Shown here one piece after another: positions 1 through 9,394 of a DNA stretch of 64,000 nucleotides. The stretch comes from Pyrenophora tritici-repentis (Eukaryota > Ascomycota > Dothideomycetes > Pleosporales > Pleosporaceae). A model generated the notes under the pieces. That model worked only from the letters and a program-made list of their open reading frames with translations, had not been told where the DNA came from and made no database searches. Both the position numbers and the translations under genes were made by a program. Numbering within the stretch: the stretch's first letter is position 1; every line of letters begins with the position of its first letter. Location: positions 1,240,001-1,304,000 of the forward strand of contig NC_089394.1 in NCBI RefSeq assembly GCF_003171515.1, written 5' to 3'.

Positions 1-67
1 TCGTTCAGGTAATCATCGCGGGTCAACTTGCGCCTCCTACGCCGGCCGTTGCAGAATCGTAGGGAAT

Positions 68-486
68 TTATCGGTGCTGAGCGATAATTAGCGTTTGCGG
101 TCTTTTTGCAAGATGCACGCGTGATTGGCAGGGTCGTAAAAGAACACGTTGCGTAATCTGGTGGTGAGAGTGTTTGAAGGGTAAGACAAAACGCATACCT
201 TGACGAAACCAATGTCGGCGGCCTTCTCGCGGAAGCACTGACGGCAGATGTTAAGGCCGTACTTGCGGATCAGACCAGCAGGGTGGGTGCAGACGCGGCT
301 GTGAGTACTGTGTTAGCCATTGCGCATTGCCTAAACCCTAAACCATCTCTCCGCCCTCGCCATCCATCAGGGTGCGCTCAGCGCCCCGGAATCGGTATAT
401 AAAGGCGTGCTGCTGTAGACGTACCACTCGCGGGAGCCCTTTCCGTAGGTCCTAGGACGCGAATACCAGACCGACTCGTGAGACAT
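68..486 (-). CDS. RPS29: 40S ribosomal protein S29 (uS14), three exons
   Basis: Small-subunit ribosomal protein with a structural zinc site. The ATG is at 486-484. Exons read 486-425, 298-199 and 76-68 (TAA), giving 56 aa, the same length as yeast Rps29. The introns are 126 nt (GTACGT..CACAG) and 122 nt (GTATGC..CTCAG, with branch-like GCTAAT). Cysteines C21-x2-C24 and C39-x2-C42 form the zinc site, and the conserved core [19 protein letters not shown] is present; the C-terminus is HR. The last exon encodes only two residues and the stop. Splice sites were chosen because they restore the family sequence exactly. The upstream strand shows a GTGAGT near 610 and a CAG near 532, possibly a 5'-UTR intron; this is inference. 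Confidence 0.95.
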
Positions 487-1260
487 GATGTGTGGTTGAA
501 AGGAGGTAGATTGACCGTTAAAGGTGTCTTGCTGCGATGCCACAAAATCAGTATTTCTTTCGCCTTTATTTTCCTTGCCTTGTCCCTAAGGATTCAAAAG
601 TGCACACTCACAAGATGTTCTCGTTGTCGTCGGGGGCGCAGTTAGCGGGCTGGAGGTCAAAGTTCACGATGTGCTGGGGAGGGTTGCGCTGCCTGCCGAT
701 ATTCGCGTAATTCTGTGTGCTAGTCCGTGCGTTCTGGCGCTAAGAGCATCGCTATCTGTCGCTTTGCCAAGAGATCGCTGTCTTCGACGGCTTTCACCAG
801 AAGTTGCCTGATGGGGAAGTTTAACGGGAAAGAAGCGGGGCCCGGGGTAAGGCAGAGATCTCGACTGCTGACCGCTGCAGCTGTATCGGCCGGGCTTGGA
901 AAGCTTGGGCTTACGCAGCAGGCAGGTATAGCGTATACGAGGATGGTGATCAGTGTGTGGCGAAGTGAACTGTGGGATGGAAATCATGATGCGCTTGACG
1001 ATTTCGATGTTGAAATGACTACTACGACTACTATTTGGTCTGATAGGGATAGCGAGCCACATAGGCTACCCGACCACTCTCAAATCCCTACTCATGAGTA
1101 GCTATGACTTCCACTTCTCTGCTATGTACCCGCTACTTATGGAATATTCTCGGTGTCTTAGTTCCAAATTTCTTGTCCTTCGACACATGTGTTCATGCGC
1201 ACTGAAGCAACAGCATCCCACTTGCTAGAAACGGCCTAGCACAAGAGCATATGTAAGGCA
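487..1260. other. No gene called; upstream region of RPS29
   Basis: GC content is closer to coding DNA than the following 2 kb. Long open frames exist on both strands (plus 727-1101, minus 664-1062), but neither gives a recognisable protein. On the minus strand a separate frame around 612-720 is open and ends just before a GTGAGT. This stretch could be a 5'-UTR exon of RPS29 or a small unrecognised gene. I cannot decide between these. Confidence 0.3.
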
Positions 1261-3464
1261 CCCTTTCACCTTACTCCTACTCTACACCTTTACTTCTTGT
1301 AGTTTTATTGACTAAAATCGACATGATGAACCGCCATGTCCCTGTTCGTGTGAATCAAAGAAAGTACGAAGACGTCCTGATAATGCCGCTCCTCCTTCCT
1401 AAAAAGCAACCACCCTCGTGAAAGACTTATATGACCCGTTGTGCGAACTCTCATATTTCTTTCACTTTTCCATCTTTACTATCATTCCATTCACTAATAT
1501 CACAGAAATGTCAGCGACATGAGGCAGACGACTGGTCGGCAAAAACATACCTCAAAACTACCTTCGTTCCTGTTTATGTCCGAAAGTCAGCCTGCTAGCG
1601 ATATTGGAGTCGTCTGCTCTTTTACAACTAAAACAAATCATACCGAATTCATGGAGCGCCTTTCCTTTAGCCCACGGGCCCAAGCATATGATTGTCTATA
1701 TAAACTATACCTCAATCTGCATTCTTCCTTCTTCCTTTCCACATTATCTCTCTAAATCTAGGAGTATTCGAAATCTTCGACATTTCCGATCATGTCTGCG
1801 TGGCCTGAATAAAAAAGGATATAGTGCCAGTACATGTTTTACCTTTGCCTTCCAGAGGCCGTATAGCATTCGGAGGTTGTCTCTATGCACTACAATTTCC
1901 ACCCACACTCTACTTGAAACTTCCCTTCTATATTTTCCCTGATCAAACCTGGGACACACAAAATGCCAATAATAGACCAGCATGCCTAGGTCTTTGAAGG
2001 TTGAAAAACGGAATAGGACCTGGCATATGCACCTCTTTCCGCCTTGTTGAAAAGCAGTTTGAGGGTATATATGTGTACCAAACCTTCCGTCTACTTTCTA
2101 CTTGCCTCTCTCTTCTACATCTATTCCTAAAAAGAAATGCCGAAACTAAGATTTAGCTATGATGACAAAAATTCATGTGTTCCTAGGACCAAGAACACGA
2201 GTACCTTCTAAGCAATGTACTCTCTGTCTTTTCCTACCTCAAGGAAAGAGTGTACAGATATCAACTCTCGTCTACCCTAAACTTTCCTTCTCTACATTTT
2301 GCTCATAGCACCAAAAGATTCGCGTCAAAAACAAGCACCTGGAAGGACATGTTATATGTCTAGCATGGCCCGCCCTACGCAACCATACACGTGTGGGTAC
2401 TGCCGCGAACCTGTTATAAATTTTCCGGTACTTAGTACCTCTCTCTCTCTTTCTATCTCTTCCTAAAAAAACTTTCTTAAAATATTACCTAAGATTCAAA
2501 AGATCAAACGAACAATGTATGTGTGTGGTGTGCCCTCTTGGGTCTGTATAAGCTTAGATTTACAAGTTGGCTATGTCTATTAAATTTTCTCCTACCTACT
2601 CTTCTTCTCCACTTCATCTCTCGAAAAACAAGGAAAGAACAAAAGAGACTACATAAAGGGGGAATGTCTGCCTCGACTTTCCAAAAATTCACGCGCAATC
2701 TCTACATGGCGTCTTTTTCCTGCCGTTCCAAAATAGGGACTTCTGTATTGAATGTCTTCTCTCTTCCTTCTCGGTTCAAAATTGCTAAAACAAGATTCAA
2801 AGTCTGCATGTCTTTCCTCCGCCTTCCCACTACAGAATAGAAACTATAGGGCTACCTAGGTTTGTCTCCTCCCTGGATTTCTTAAAACTTTAGTAACCCG
2901 TCGATATTTCGTGGGTATTCCGGGCTGTTGTAAAAACCGCAGTATACATCCTGCATGTCTGCTCTCTTCCTTCCGCTTTCTAACTTTCTAAAACTACGCG
3001 CAATGAACCAGACGTCTTCTCTCCGCTCTTCTTACCCGCACCTTAGGGACTATAAATTCTTCGGCTCTCTGCCCTTGTTGCACTTGTTCTTTAAACCGAA
3101 ACATTCTGTAATAAAAAATACACCACAACCTTTAATGTGTTTGACCCGCCCCTCTAAAAACCGAAATTAAAAACGCTTACAAGTTCGATGATGTTGTCTT
3201 TCCCTGCGTGTACAAAATTGAGGAGTGATGGAACATGTCTTCTCTCTTTCTCTGCCTTCTTAGCCTTTGAAAAAATCTCTGCTCCTTGGCATGTATGGCA
3301 ACTTTTAAAATCTCTCTATTCTCATTTCTCTAAATTTCGTCATTTTCCCGACATATACTAAAAGCGGAAATCTTATCAACAATGTGTGCTTCTGCTTTCT
3401 AAGAACTTCAACTTCCCACCTATATAGGCTTTTCCAGCGGTTAAAAACATTGTCTGAAAAACTC
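1261..3464. repeat. AT-rich array of degenerate pyrimidine-tract / TCTAAAA modules (left part)
   Basis: No gene is visible. Short modules recur irregularly: an ATGTC or ATGTG start, a pyrimidine run such as CTTTCC or CTCTTCC, then TCTAAAA or CCAAAA, then roughly 40-100 nt of spacer. Clear examples lie near 2660-2745, 2955-2995, 3195-3275 and 3380-3410. The same style of sequence resumes at 8864 on the other side of the Ty3 insertion, so the two stretches were once continuous. Unit similarity is low and no strict period exists. The nature of the sequence is unknown. Confidence 0.4.
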
Positions 3465-3652
3465 TGTAACGGGCTGAGCCTCGAGTCACATGACTAGGCT
3501 GCTAGCCTAGTCGCTTCCCCGGCAACGTGAGGGCCGTGCGCCAACCCAAACAAAGCAGGCTCGCCGCTTGCGTCTTACCTTCTTTCTTCATCTTGACTGT
3601 AAATAGCATCTGGACTAGGTAGCTGGAATACAGTCCCTACAGACCGTTCACA
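3465..3652 (+). repeat. 5' LTR of the Ty3 element (188 bp)
   Basis: Starts TGTAACGGGCTGAG and ends CCGTTCACA, matching 8671-8858. It contains the 18-nt segment 3584-3601 that pairs with the primer-binding site, so the transcript start (R) is predicted near 3584. Confidence 0.96.
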
Positions 3653-3670
3653 TACAGTCAAGATCAAGAA
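3653..3670 (+). other. Self-primer binding site of the Ty3 element
   Basis: The 18 nt directly after the 5' LTR are the reverse complement, with one mismatch, of LTR positions 3584-3601. In the Tf1/sushi group the 5' end of the element's own RNA folds back to prime reverse transcription, and this arrangement matches that mechanism. I see no match to the 3' end of a tRNA. Confidence 0.8.
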
Positions 3671-3671
3671 G

Positions 3672-3770
3672 AACACGCAGAATACGCAGAACACGCAGAA
3701 CACGCAGAACACGCAGAATACGCAGAATACGCAGAATACGCAGAATACGCAGAACACGCAGAACACGCAG
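3672..3770 (+). repeat. 9-bp tandem repeat, 11 units, in the gag leader
   Basis: Units are AACACGCAG or AATACGCAG, differing only by C/T at position 3. It lies between the primer site and the gag ATG at 3790. On the minus strand it produces spurious Cys/Phe/Val repeat frames. It may be a packaging or translation element; this is inference. Confidence 0.9.
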
Positions 3771-3789
3771 CAACCAAAGCACCGCTATA

Positions 3790-4986
3790 ATGAGCTCCCC
3801 CGGGGATACTGACATGACGACGAACGATTCGAACCAGCTGTTACAGTCGCTACTACAGAGACTTGAAGACATGAGCACTAGGATGGAGAGGCTGGAAGCA
3901 CCATCGCACGAGCTACCTCAAACGCCTGGTCACAATACAGACGCCACCACTGATCCAACGCCAACCTCCGAGACTTCGAACACATCTGTGCCTATAACCC
4001 CAAAGCCGCGGCACAGCTTACCCCACCCGCCTACGTTTGGTGGAAACAAATCACAATGGCGAGGATGGAAGCTAGAGATGGAGGGCAAGATCGAAGAAGA
4101 CGCGCAAGCTATTGGAAGCCTAAAAGCTCAGCTACGCTACGTCTACATGCGTCTTGATGGGGCAGCGAAAACCAACGTTACAACATACTACGAGATACAA
4201 GTTAAAGAAGAATCGCCAAACCCTTTCAAGCTGCTTGACCGCCTTGAACTCCTCTACGGCGAACGAAATCGGAAGGAGAAAGCCATTCAGAACCTCTACT
4301 CTATACGCCAGAAGGACGACGAGACGTTTATTTCCTTCTATCCACGGTTTGAGAAAGAGATGGCCAACGCTGACGCAGAAAGCTGGCCTGAGCATACGAA
4401 GATATCCTACTTACGCAATGCATTAAGTGGTAGGATAAAGGATAGGCTTGTTGGTACATCAGGAGCAGAAACAAGCACATACGCAAGGTTCGCTCAGAAG
4501 TGTGCAGATCTTAGCAACGACATGGAGTTGTTCGGCCAATGGACGAAAACAACCCGCCGTTACGGTAGCCGAACTGCTGAAAATGCACCAACCTATGAAC
4601 CACCAGCAAAATCAAATAATGCCACGCTCACAGCAGTTTCCCCCGAAGACATGATGGAATGGGAACCTACGCAGCCTACAACTACCCAAGTGAACGCTGT
4701 CGGCCTCCGCGGCAAGACCAACATGAATGGATATCCATCTAGGCGTCCCGAAGACCGAGAACTTATTGGAAAACGAGCAAAATGGGTCAACCAAGAGGAA
4801 ATCGATGCTCGACGCCAGGAACGACGCTGCCTCCGATGCGGCCGCAACAATTGCCGAATAGCTACATGCCCGTTAGCAGCCGCTCTACGACCAACTCACG
4901 TTAGCGTCAAGACAGCAAAGAGTACTGTGGTCACCAAGGCAGCTGTAGAGGAGGAAGATCCAGAAGACTCCGAAGCAGAGCAATAG
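3790..4986 (+). CDS. gag: Ty3 element Gag
   Basis: Structural capsid protein of the retrotransposon, 398 aa, starting at ATG 3790. The N-terminal 40 residues look coiled (LLQSLLQRLEDMSTRMERLE). A capsid-like helical region covers roughly residues 75-250. A CCCC zinc knuckle, C347-x2-C350-x4-C355-x4-C360, should bind RNA. The acidic C-terminus ends in Q followed by TAG. The stop has the context CAA-TAG-GAA and the same frame stays open through 5034 into pol, so occasional readthrough would give a Gag-Pol fusion. Confidence 0.92.
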   Translation: MSSPGDTDMTTNDSNQLLQSLLQRLEDMSTRMERLEAPSHELPQTPGHNTDATTDPTPTSETSNTSVPITPKPRHSLPHPPTFGGNKSQWRGWKLEMEGKIEEDAQAIGSLKAQLRYVYMRLDGAAKTNVTTYYEIQVKEESPNPFKLLDRLELLYGERNRKEKAIQNLYSIRQKDDETFISFYPRFEKEMANADAESWPEHTKISYLRNALSGRIKDRLVGTSGAETSTYARFAQKCADLSNDMELFGQWTKTTRRYGSRTAENAPTYEPPAKSNNATLTAVSPEDMMEWEPTQPTTTQVNAVGLRGKTNMNGYPSRRPEDRELIGKRAKWVNQEEIDARRQERRCLRCGRNNCRIATCPLAAALRPTHVSVKTAKSTVVTKAAVEEEDPEDSEAEQ

Positions 4987-5034
4987 GAACACGCGGCAGC
5001 TCAGAAAGAATGGAAAGAGACCGGAAAGCAAAAG

Positions 5035-8000
5035 ATGGATAGCGATCCCTTTGTACTGGACGTTAGACTTAATGGAACTGACTTTGTCACTGGACTTGTT
5101 GACTCAGGTTGCCTTTGCTATTCTGCCATTAATGAACAACTCTTTCGATCTCTGAGACTGCCATCAATCAAGATAGCCCCGCGCCAGCTAGAGGAAGCAG
5201 CTGGGAAGAACGCAGAACCAAGTACTGTCCTAGATACAGTTACTTACGCCTCGATAGACATAGACGGCCACCAGCAGAAACGCGTCTTCTTCTACGTTGT
5301 ACCTGGCCTAACTTACGACGTGATCCTAGGAAAGCCCTGGTTAGAAGATGCCGACGTCACAATTTCGGCCAAACAAGGCTGCCTAGATATCGGCGCGTCA
5401 AACATCCGCGCATGGAACCACAAGAAAGCGTCATACAAGCCACCACTAATGAAGGCTACTCAGGTGATGGCTTCCGCATTCATGGCGGAGGTGAGAAGAA
5501 GCCGTAGGAAGAACAAAGGAGACGGTATTGCGCTCGACACTGGACTGTTCGCTGTTTCCATCGCCGACATTGAGAAAGCTTTGAAACCGCGCAAACGATC
5601 CGATCCAAAGACGAAGCTCCCACCCCAGTACCACCAATGGCTGAAGGCTTTCGACCATTTCCTAGCTGAGAAACTTCCCCCACATCGTAAAGGCGTTGAT
5701 CTCCACATTGAGATTGAAAAGGATCAAGACGGAAACGAGAAGACCATTCCATGGGGTCCGCTCTACGGCATGAGCCGAGAAGAGTTACTAGTGCTTAGGA
5801 AAACTCTCACCGAGCTGTTAGACAAGGATTTTATCCGCGCAAGTAACTCTCCCGCAGCTGCACCCGTCCTGATGGTCAAAAAGCCAGGAGGGGGCATCCG
5901 ATTTTGCGTTGACTACCGAGGCTTGAACAACATCACCAGGAAGGACCGTTACCCTCTGCCTCTATTCACAGAAACACTGAGAAATGTAGCTAAAGCTAAA
6001 TGGTTCACAAAACTTGACGTTATCGCAGCCTTCCACAAGATCCGTGTGGCCAAAGGAGAAGAATGGAAGACAGCTTTCCGAACAAGATACGGCCTATTCG
6101 AATGGCGGGTTGCTCCCTTCGGACTAACAGGAGCACCAGCCGCATTTCAACGCTACGTAAATGGTGTTCTACAGGATTACCTTGACGACTTTGTTTCAGC
6201 CTACGTTGACGACATCTTAATCTACTCGTCAGGATCGCTTCAGGATCACAGAGAGAAGGTTGGAAAGGTTCTTCAACGCCTTATAGACGCTGGACTGCAG
6301 ATTGATATCGACAAGTGCGAGTTCGAGACTAAACGAGTCAAATACCTCGGGTACATTGTGGAAGCAGAAGTGGGCATTCGAGTTGATCCTGAAAAGATTA
6401 TCGCAATCCGCGAATGGGCTACACCAACGTCAGTTAAGGCTATCCGAGCATTTATTGGTTTTGCCAACTTTTACCGAGTTTTTATACCAAACTTCTCGGA
6501 CATTGCTGAACCGCTTATCAACCTAACTAAGAAAGAGATGGTTTTTCATTGGGACGAGGCTTGCAATCAAGCATTTGAAACGATTAAGGAACTTCTCATT
6601 ACAGCACCAATACTCGGCCATTTTGATCCAGAGAAGGACACCTTGGTAGAAGCCGACTCCTCAGGACATGCAACTGGCGGCCTATTGCTGCAGAAGGACA
6701 AGAACAACAACTGGCAACCCGTTGCCTACTACTCAAAGAAGCACTCACTAACAGAGGCCAATTATCCAATTCATGACAAGGAGCTTCTAGCTATTGTTCG
6801 TTGCTTAGAAGCATGGGCTCCTGAACTACGTATGGTTAGGAAGTTCACAGTTCTGACGGACCACAAGAACCTTCAATACTTCTACCGCGAACGACAGCTG
6901 TCTGAAAGACAAGTACGTTGGTCAGAGTTTCTCTCACGATTCGACTTCTCCCTGGAATGGAAACCTGGAAAGACTATGGGAAAACCTGACGCCCTGTCAC
7001 GACGAGAACAAGACCTACCCGCCAACTACGACGATGAACGAATACGGTCTCGATTTATCCGTCTTTTCCAGAGCAAGCACTTGCAGAGTGTTCAAATCCA
7101 GTCCCTGTCGTCCGAGGAGATTGACTTCACAGAAGAGATACGCATGTTTGAGGACCAGGACATGCAAAATCTCTGGCACCGAAGCCGCCAAGAGGATGAG
7201 CTTTATCAGGAGCTCACTACGCTGGTAGCAAACAAGGAGCGGAACCTCCCTACCAAACTTCAGAAGGAGAAGTCAGTGAGTATAGCAGAATGCACCCTGG
7301 ACGAGAGAGGCCTGTTGCGATTTCGAGACCGGATATGGATCCCTGACTGCGAACCACTTCGCACACGAATTATTCAAAATATTCACGACTCGCATATCAC
7401 CGGCCATCCTGGACGAGATCTTACCTACTCAATCTTATCAAGGCAGTTCTTCTGGTCAGGTGTAGCAAGCGACGTGCGACGCTTTGTCCGTAACTGCGAG
7501 ATTTGCGGGAGGAATACGATATGGAGAGAGACAAAGAAGGGCCTCCTTAAACCGCTACCGATCCCAGAACGTATATGGGGAGAACTTTCAATCGATTTTA
7601 TTACGGACTTGCCGCCATCTGGACGCGATGACGCAACGAACTGCATGGTGGTCACTGATCGGCTGACAAAGGGAGTTGAACTGGAAGGCATGCACGATAT
7701 CTCGGCAGAAGCAGTAGCACAACGGCTTTTAGAACGGCATTACCCTATTCATGGTATTCCAACGGCAATTACGAGCGATAGAGGACCACAATTCGTCAGC
7801 GATCTTTGGAGGCATTTCTGTAAACTCCTCAGCGTTGAGCAACGCCTGTCGACTGCCTATCATCCGCAAACCGATGGTGCAACAGAGCGAATGAACCAAG
7901 AGATTGAGAAGATGATTCGAATCTGGGCCACCTACACGCAAGAAAATTGGCTAGCACTTTTACCTATCGTTATGGGAGCAATCAACAATCGCGAGGCCTC

Positions 8001-8670
8001 ATCTACTGGCCTAAGCCCCTTCTATTTTATGCACGGATATCACAATGAACCCATTCAGCTGGTAGAGGATCGAACTATTCAGGACCGACCAAAGAGAGAC
8101 GGCGAAGCACTGGCAGAAGGCTTCCTTAAAAGACTCCAAGACGCAACAGAGTGGGCCCAAGCTGCGATCGCGATAACACAAGAGAAACAGCAACATCAAG
8201 CTAACAAGACAAGAACAGCAGCGCCCCAATACAAGGAGGGAGACTGGGTGTTTTTGAACCTTAGAAACGTGAAGACAACACGACCTTCCAAGAAGCTAGA
8301 CTGGTTGCATGGAAAGTACAAAGTCTTGAGGCAGGTCAACTCCCACTCTTATCAACTTGACGTTCCGGGGAAGATCCATCCTGTCTTCCACGTAGACCTG
8401 CTTCGCTACGCGCCTAACGACTCTCTCCCATCGCAGAAGGTTGGAGACACTCAGCCAGGGCCTATACTTGTAGATGGAGACGAGCTATGGCTGGTTGAAC
8501 GTATTCTGGGCGAACGCACAACAAGGCAGGGAGGGAAAGAAATCAAGGAGGCATATGTGAAGTGGGTGGACTATACTGAACCGACATGGGAACCTGTGAG
8601 TAACGTACTAAAGACTGACGCTTGGAGGAAATGGAGAAAACTACGCGCTAAAGGGAAAGGAGGGGGGTAA
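5035..8670 (+). CDS. pol: Ty3 element Pol (protease, RT, RNase H, integrase, chromodomain)
   Basis: 1,211 aa from the first ATG, in the same frame as gag and 48 nt after its stop. Translation probably enters by stop readthrough rather than at this ATG. An aspartic protease DSG is at 23-25. The RT active site YVDD is at 390-393, and RNase H begins with LVEADSSG. The integrase zinc site has H784, H791, C821 and C824. The integrase catalytic triad is D854, D915 and E951, with the expected 35-residue gap between the second Asp and the Glu. A chromodomain spans about 1150-1200 (YVKWVDY..TWEP). No frameshift or internal stop was seen. The TAA at 8668-8670 abuts the 3' LTR. Confidence 0.95.
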   Translation: MDSDPFVLDVRLNGTDFVTGLVDSGCLCYSAINEQLFRSLRLPSIKIAPRQLEEAAGKNAEPSTVLDTVTYASIDIDGHQQKRVFFYVVPGLTYDVILGKPWLEDADVTISAKQGCLDIGASNIRAWNHKKASYKPPLMKATQVMASAFMAEVRRSRRKNKGDGIALDTGLFAVSIADIEKALKPRKRSDPKTKLPPQYHQWLKAFDHFLAEKLPPHRKGVDLHIEIEKDQDGNEKTIPWGPLYGMSREELLVLRKTLTELLDKDFIRASNSPAAAPVLMVKKPGGGIRFCVDYRGLNNITRKDRYPLPLFTETLRNVAKAKWFTKLDVIAAFHKIRVAKGEEWKTAFRTRYGLFEWRVAPFGLTGAPAAFQRYVNGVLQDYLDDFVSAYVDDILIYSSGSLQDHREKVGKVLQRLIDAGLQIDIDKCEFETKRVKYLGYIVEAEVGIRVDPEKIIAIREWATPTSVKAIRAFIGFANFYRVFIPNFSDIAEPLINLTKKEMVFHWDEACNQAFETIKELLITAPILGHFDPEKDTLVEADSSGHATGGLLLQKDKNNNWQPVAYYSKKHSLTEANYPIHDKELLAIVRCLEAWAPELRMVRKFTVLTDHKNLQYFYRERQLSERQVRWSEFLSRFDFSLEWKPGKTMGKPDALSRREQDLPANYDDERIRSRFIRLFQSKHLQSVQIQSLSSEEIDFTEEIRMFEDQDMQNLWHRSRQEDELYQELTTLVANKERNLPTKLQKEKSVSIAECTLDERGLLRFRDRIWIPDCEPLRTRIIQNIHDSHITGHPGRDLTYSILSRQFFWSGVASDVRRFVRNCEICGRNTIWRETKKGLLKPLPIPERIWGELSIDFITDLPPSGRDDATNCMVVTDRLTKGVELEGMHDISAEAVAQRLLERHYPIHGIPTAITSDRGPQFVSDLWRHFCKLLSVEQRLSTAYHPQTDGATERMNQEIEKMIRIWATYTQENWLALLPIVMGAINNREASSTGLSPFYFMHGYHNEPIQLVEDRTIQDRPKRDGEALAEGFLKRLQDATEWAQAAIAITQEKQQHQANKTRTAAPQYKEGDWVFLNLRNVKTTRPSKKLDWLHGKYKVLRQVNSHSYQLDVPGKIHPVFHVDLLRYAPNDSLPSQKVGDTQPGPILVDGDELWLVERILGERTTRQGGKEIKEAYVKWVDYTEPTWEPVSNVLKTDAWRKWRKLRAKGKGGG
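8651..8667 (+). other. Polypurine tract of the Ty3 element
   Basis: AAGGGAAAGGAGGGGGG lies just before the pol stop codon and the 3' LTR, where plus-strand DNA synthesis would start. It overlaps the last pol codons (chromodomain tail KGKGGG). Confidence 0.8.
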
Positions 8671-8858
8671 TGTAACGGGCTGAGCCTCGAGTCACATGAC
8701 TAGGCTGCTAGCCTAGTCGCTTCCCCGGCAACGTGAGGGCCGTGCGCCAACCCAAACAAAGCAGGCTCGCCGCTTGCGTCTTACCTTCTTTCTTCATCTT
8801 GACTGTAAATAGCATCTGGACTAGGTAGCTGGAATACAGTCCCTACAGACCGTTCACA
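8671..8858 (+). repeat. 3' LTR of the Ty3 element (188 bp)
   Basis: I see no difference from 3465-3652. It is followed by the target duplication AACTC. Confidence 0.96.
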
Positions 8859-9019
8859 AACTCATATTTTCTATTTTCCTTTACTATTAAAATGGACTTA
8901 TCTGGAATCTATGCTGCGAGAGTACATGTCTCCCCTCTACGTCCTTTACACTCTTCTTCTAACTACTTGTGTTGGGAATCGAACCTGCGGTAGATAAGGC
9001 AGCTGGTTGCTGCATGCAC

Positions 9020-9062
9020 GAGCTTGGATTACACGGCTGACTAAGCCGTGTGGTCCGAGCTC
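9020..9062. repeat. 19-bp hairpin with three G-U positions inside a larger imperfect palindrome
   Basis: Arms 9020-9038 and 9044-9062 pair over 19 positions around the loop GACTA. The only non-Watson-Crick positions are three T/G pairs, which would be wobble pairs in RNA. TAAGGCAG at 8995-9002 and CTGCCTTA at 9067-9074 extend the palindrome outward. No target duplication was found, so I do not call it a MITE. Confidence 0.5.
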
Positions 9063-9236
9063 TAGCTGCTGCCTTACTGCCGACCTCCCTCCACCTCCAT
9101 AGAACAACAAGAACAATCACAATCATTTCAACTCGTTGCAACGAAGGTGATTCCGATACCTTAGCCGTATCAACAACTTGTTTCTCAAACTATACATTTG
9201 CTTTTCAAAACTTGGCATGGAAACAAGTATATGTGC

Positions 9237-9394
9237 CAGAGATGTCAACAAGCAAGTCAAGCTGGCTTGATTCTTATCGATTGCAGATCACAGACCATTC
9301 TCTGGGACGTGCCACTGTGCACGAGCCTCTATATTGTCTGTGATCTGCAATCGATAAGAATCAAGCCAGCTTGACTTGCTTGTTGACATCTCTG
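9237..9394. mobile_element. 158-bp hAT-type MITE (59-bp perfect terminal repeats)
   Basis: Left arm 9237-9295 and right arm 9336-9394 are perfect reverse complements around a 40-bp loop. The ends start CAGAGATGTC, resembling the CAGRG ends of hAT elements. The 8-bp duplication ATATGTGC flanks it at 9229-9236 and 9395-9402, and 8 bp is the hAT target-site size. It has no coding capacity. Its ends differ from the second MITE family in this window. Confidence 0.9.

Larger units (their letters stand above)
3465..8858 (+). mobile_element. Complete Ty3/gypsy LTR retrotransposon of the chromovirus type
   Basis: The element is 5,394 bp. Two 188-bp LTRs (TGTAAC..TTCACA) show no difference when read side by side. 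They are flanked by the 5-bp target duplication AACTC at 3460-3464 and 8859-8863. Inside, in order, lie a self-primer site, a 9-bp tandem repeat, gag, pol, and a purine tract next to the 3' LTR. The pol order RT-RNase H-integrase with a C-terminal chromodomain places it among chromoviruses. Self-priming suggests affinity to the Tf1/sushi side of that group (inference). Intact frames and matching LTRs indicate a recent, possibly still mobile copy. It split the AT-rich module array. Confidence 0.96.

Noticed and set aside
664..1101. Two overlapping opposite-strand open frames of about 130 codons
   Set aside because: Neither shows a known motif or a convincing codon pattern, and they overlap each other completely.
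1322..1380. Box C/D snoRNA candidate (ATGATGA .. CTGA)
   Set aside because: No terminal stem pairs outside the boxes and no internal C'/D' boxes are evident; the motifs are short enough to occur by chance.
3672..3770. Short regular repeats resembling a CRISPR array
   Set aside because: The 9-bp units are contiguous without unique spacers and the genome is eukaryotic. The same holds for the 27-bp and 58-bp arrays.
3575..3878. Minus-strand frames of repeated Cys-Val-Phe or Arg-Val-Leu
   Set aside because: They are the reverse translation of the 9-bp tandem repeat in the gag leader.
8964..9062. Minus-strand GGTTCGATTCCC motif suggesting a tRNA
   Set aside because: The five bases on either side of the TTCGATT loop do not pair as a T stem, and no acceptor stem can be drawn. 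The nearby hairpin explains the structure better.
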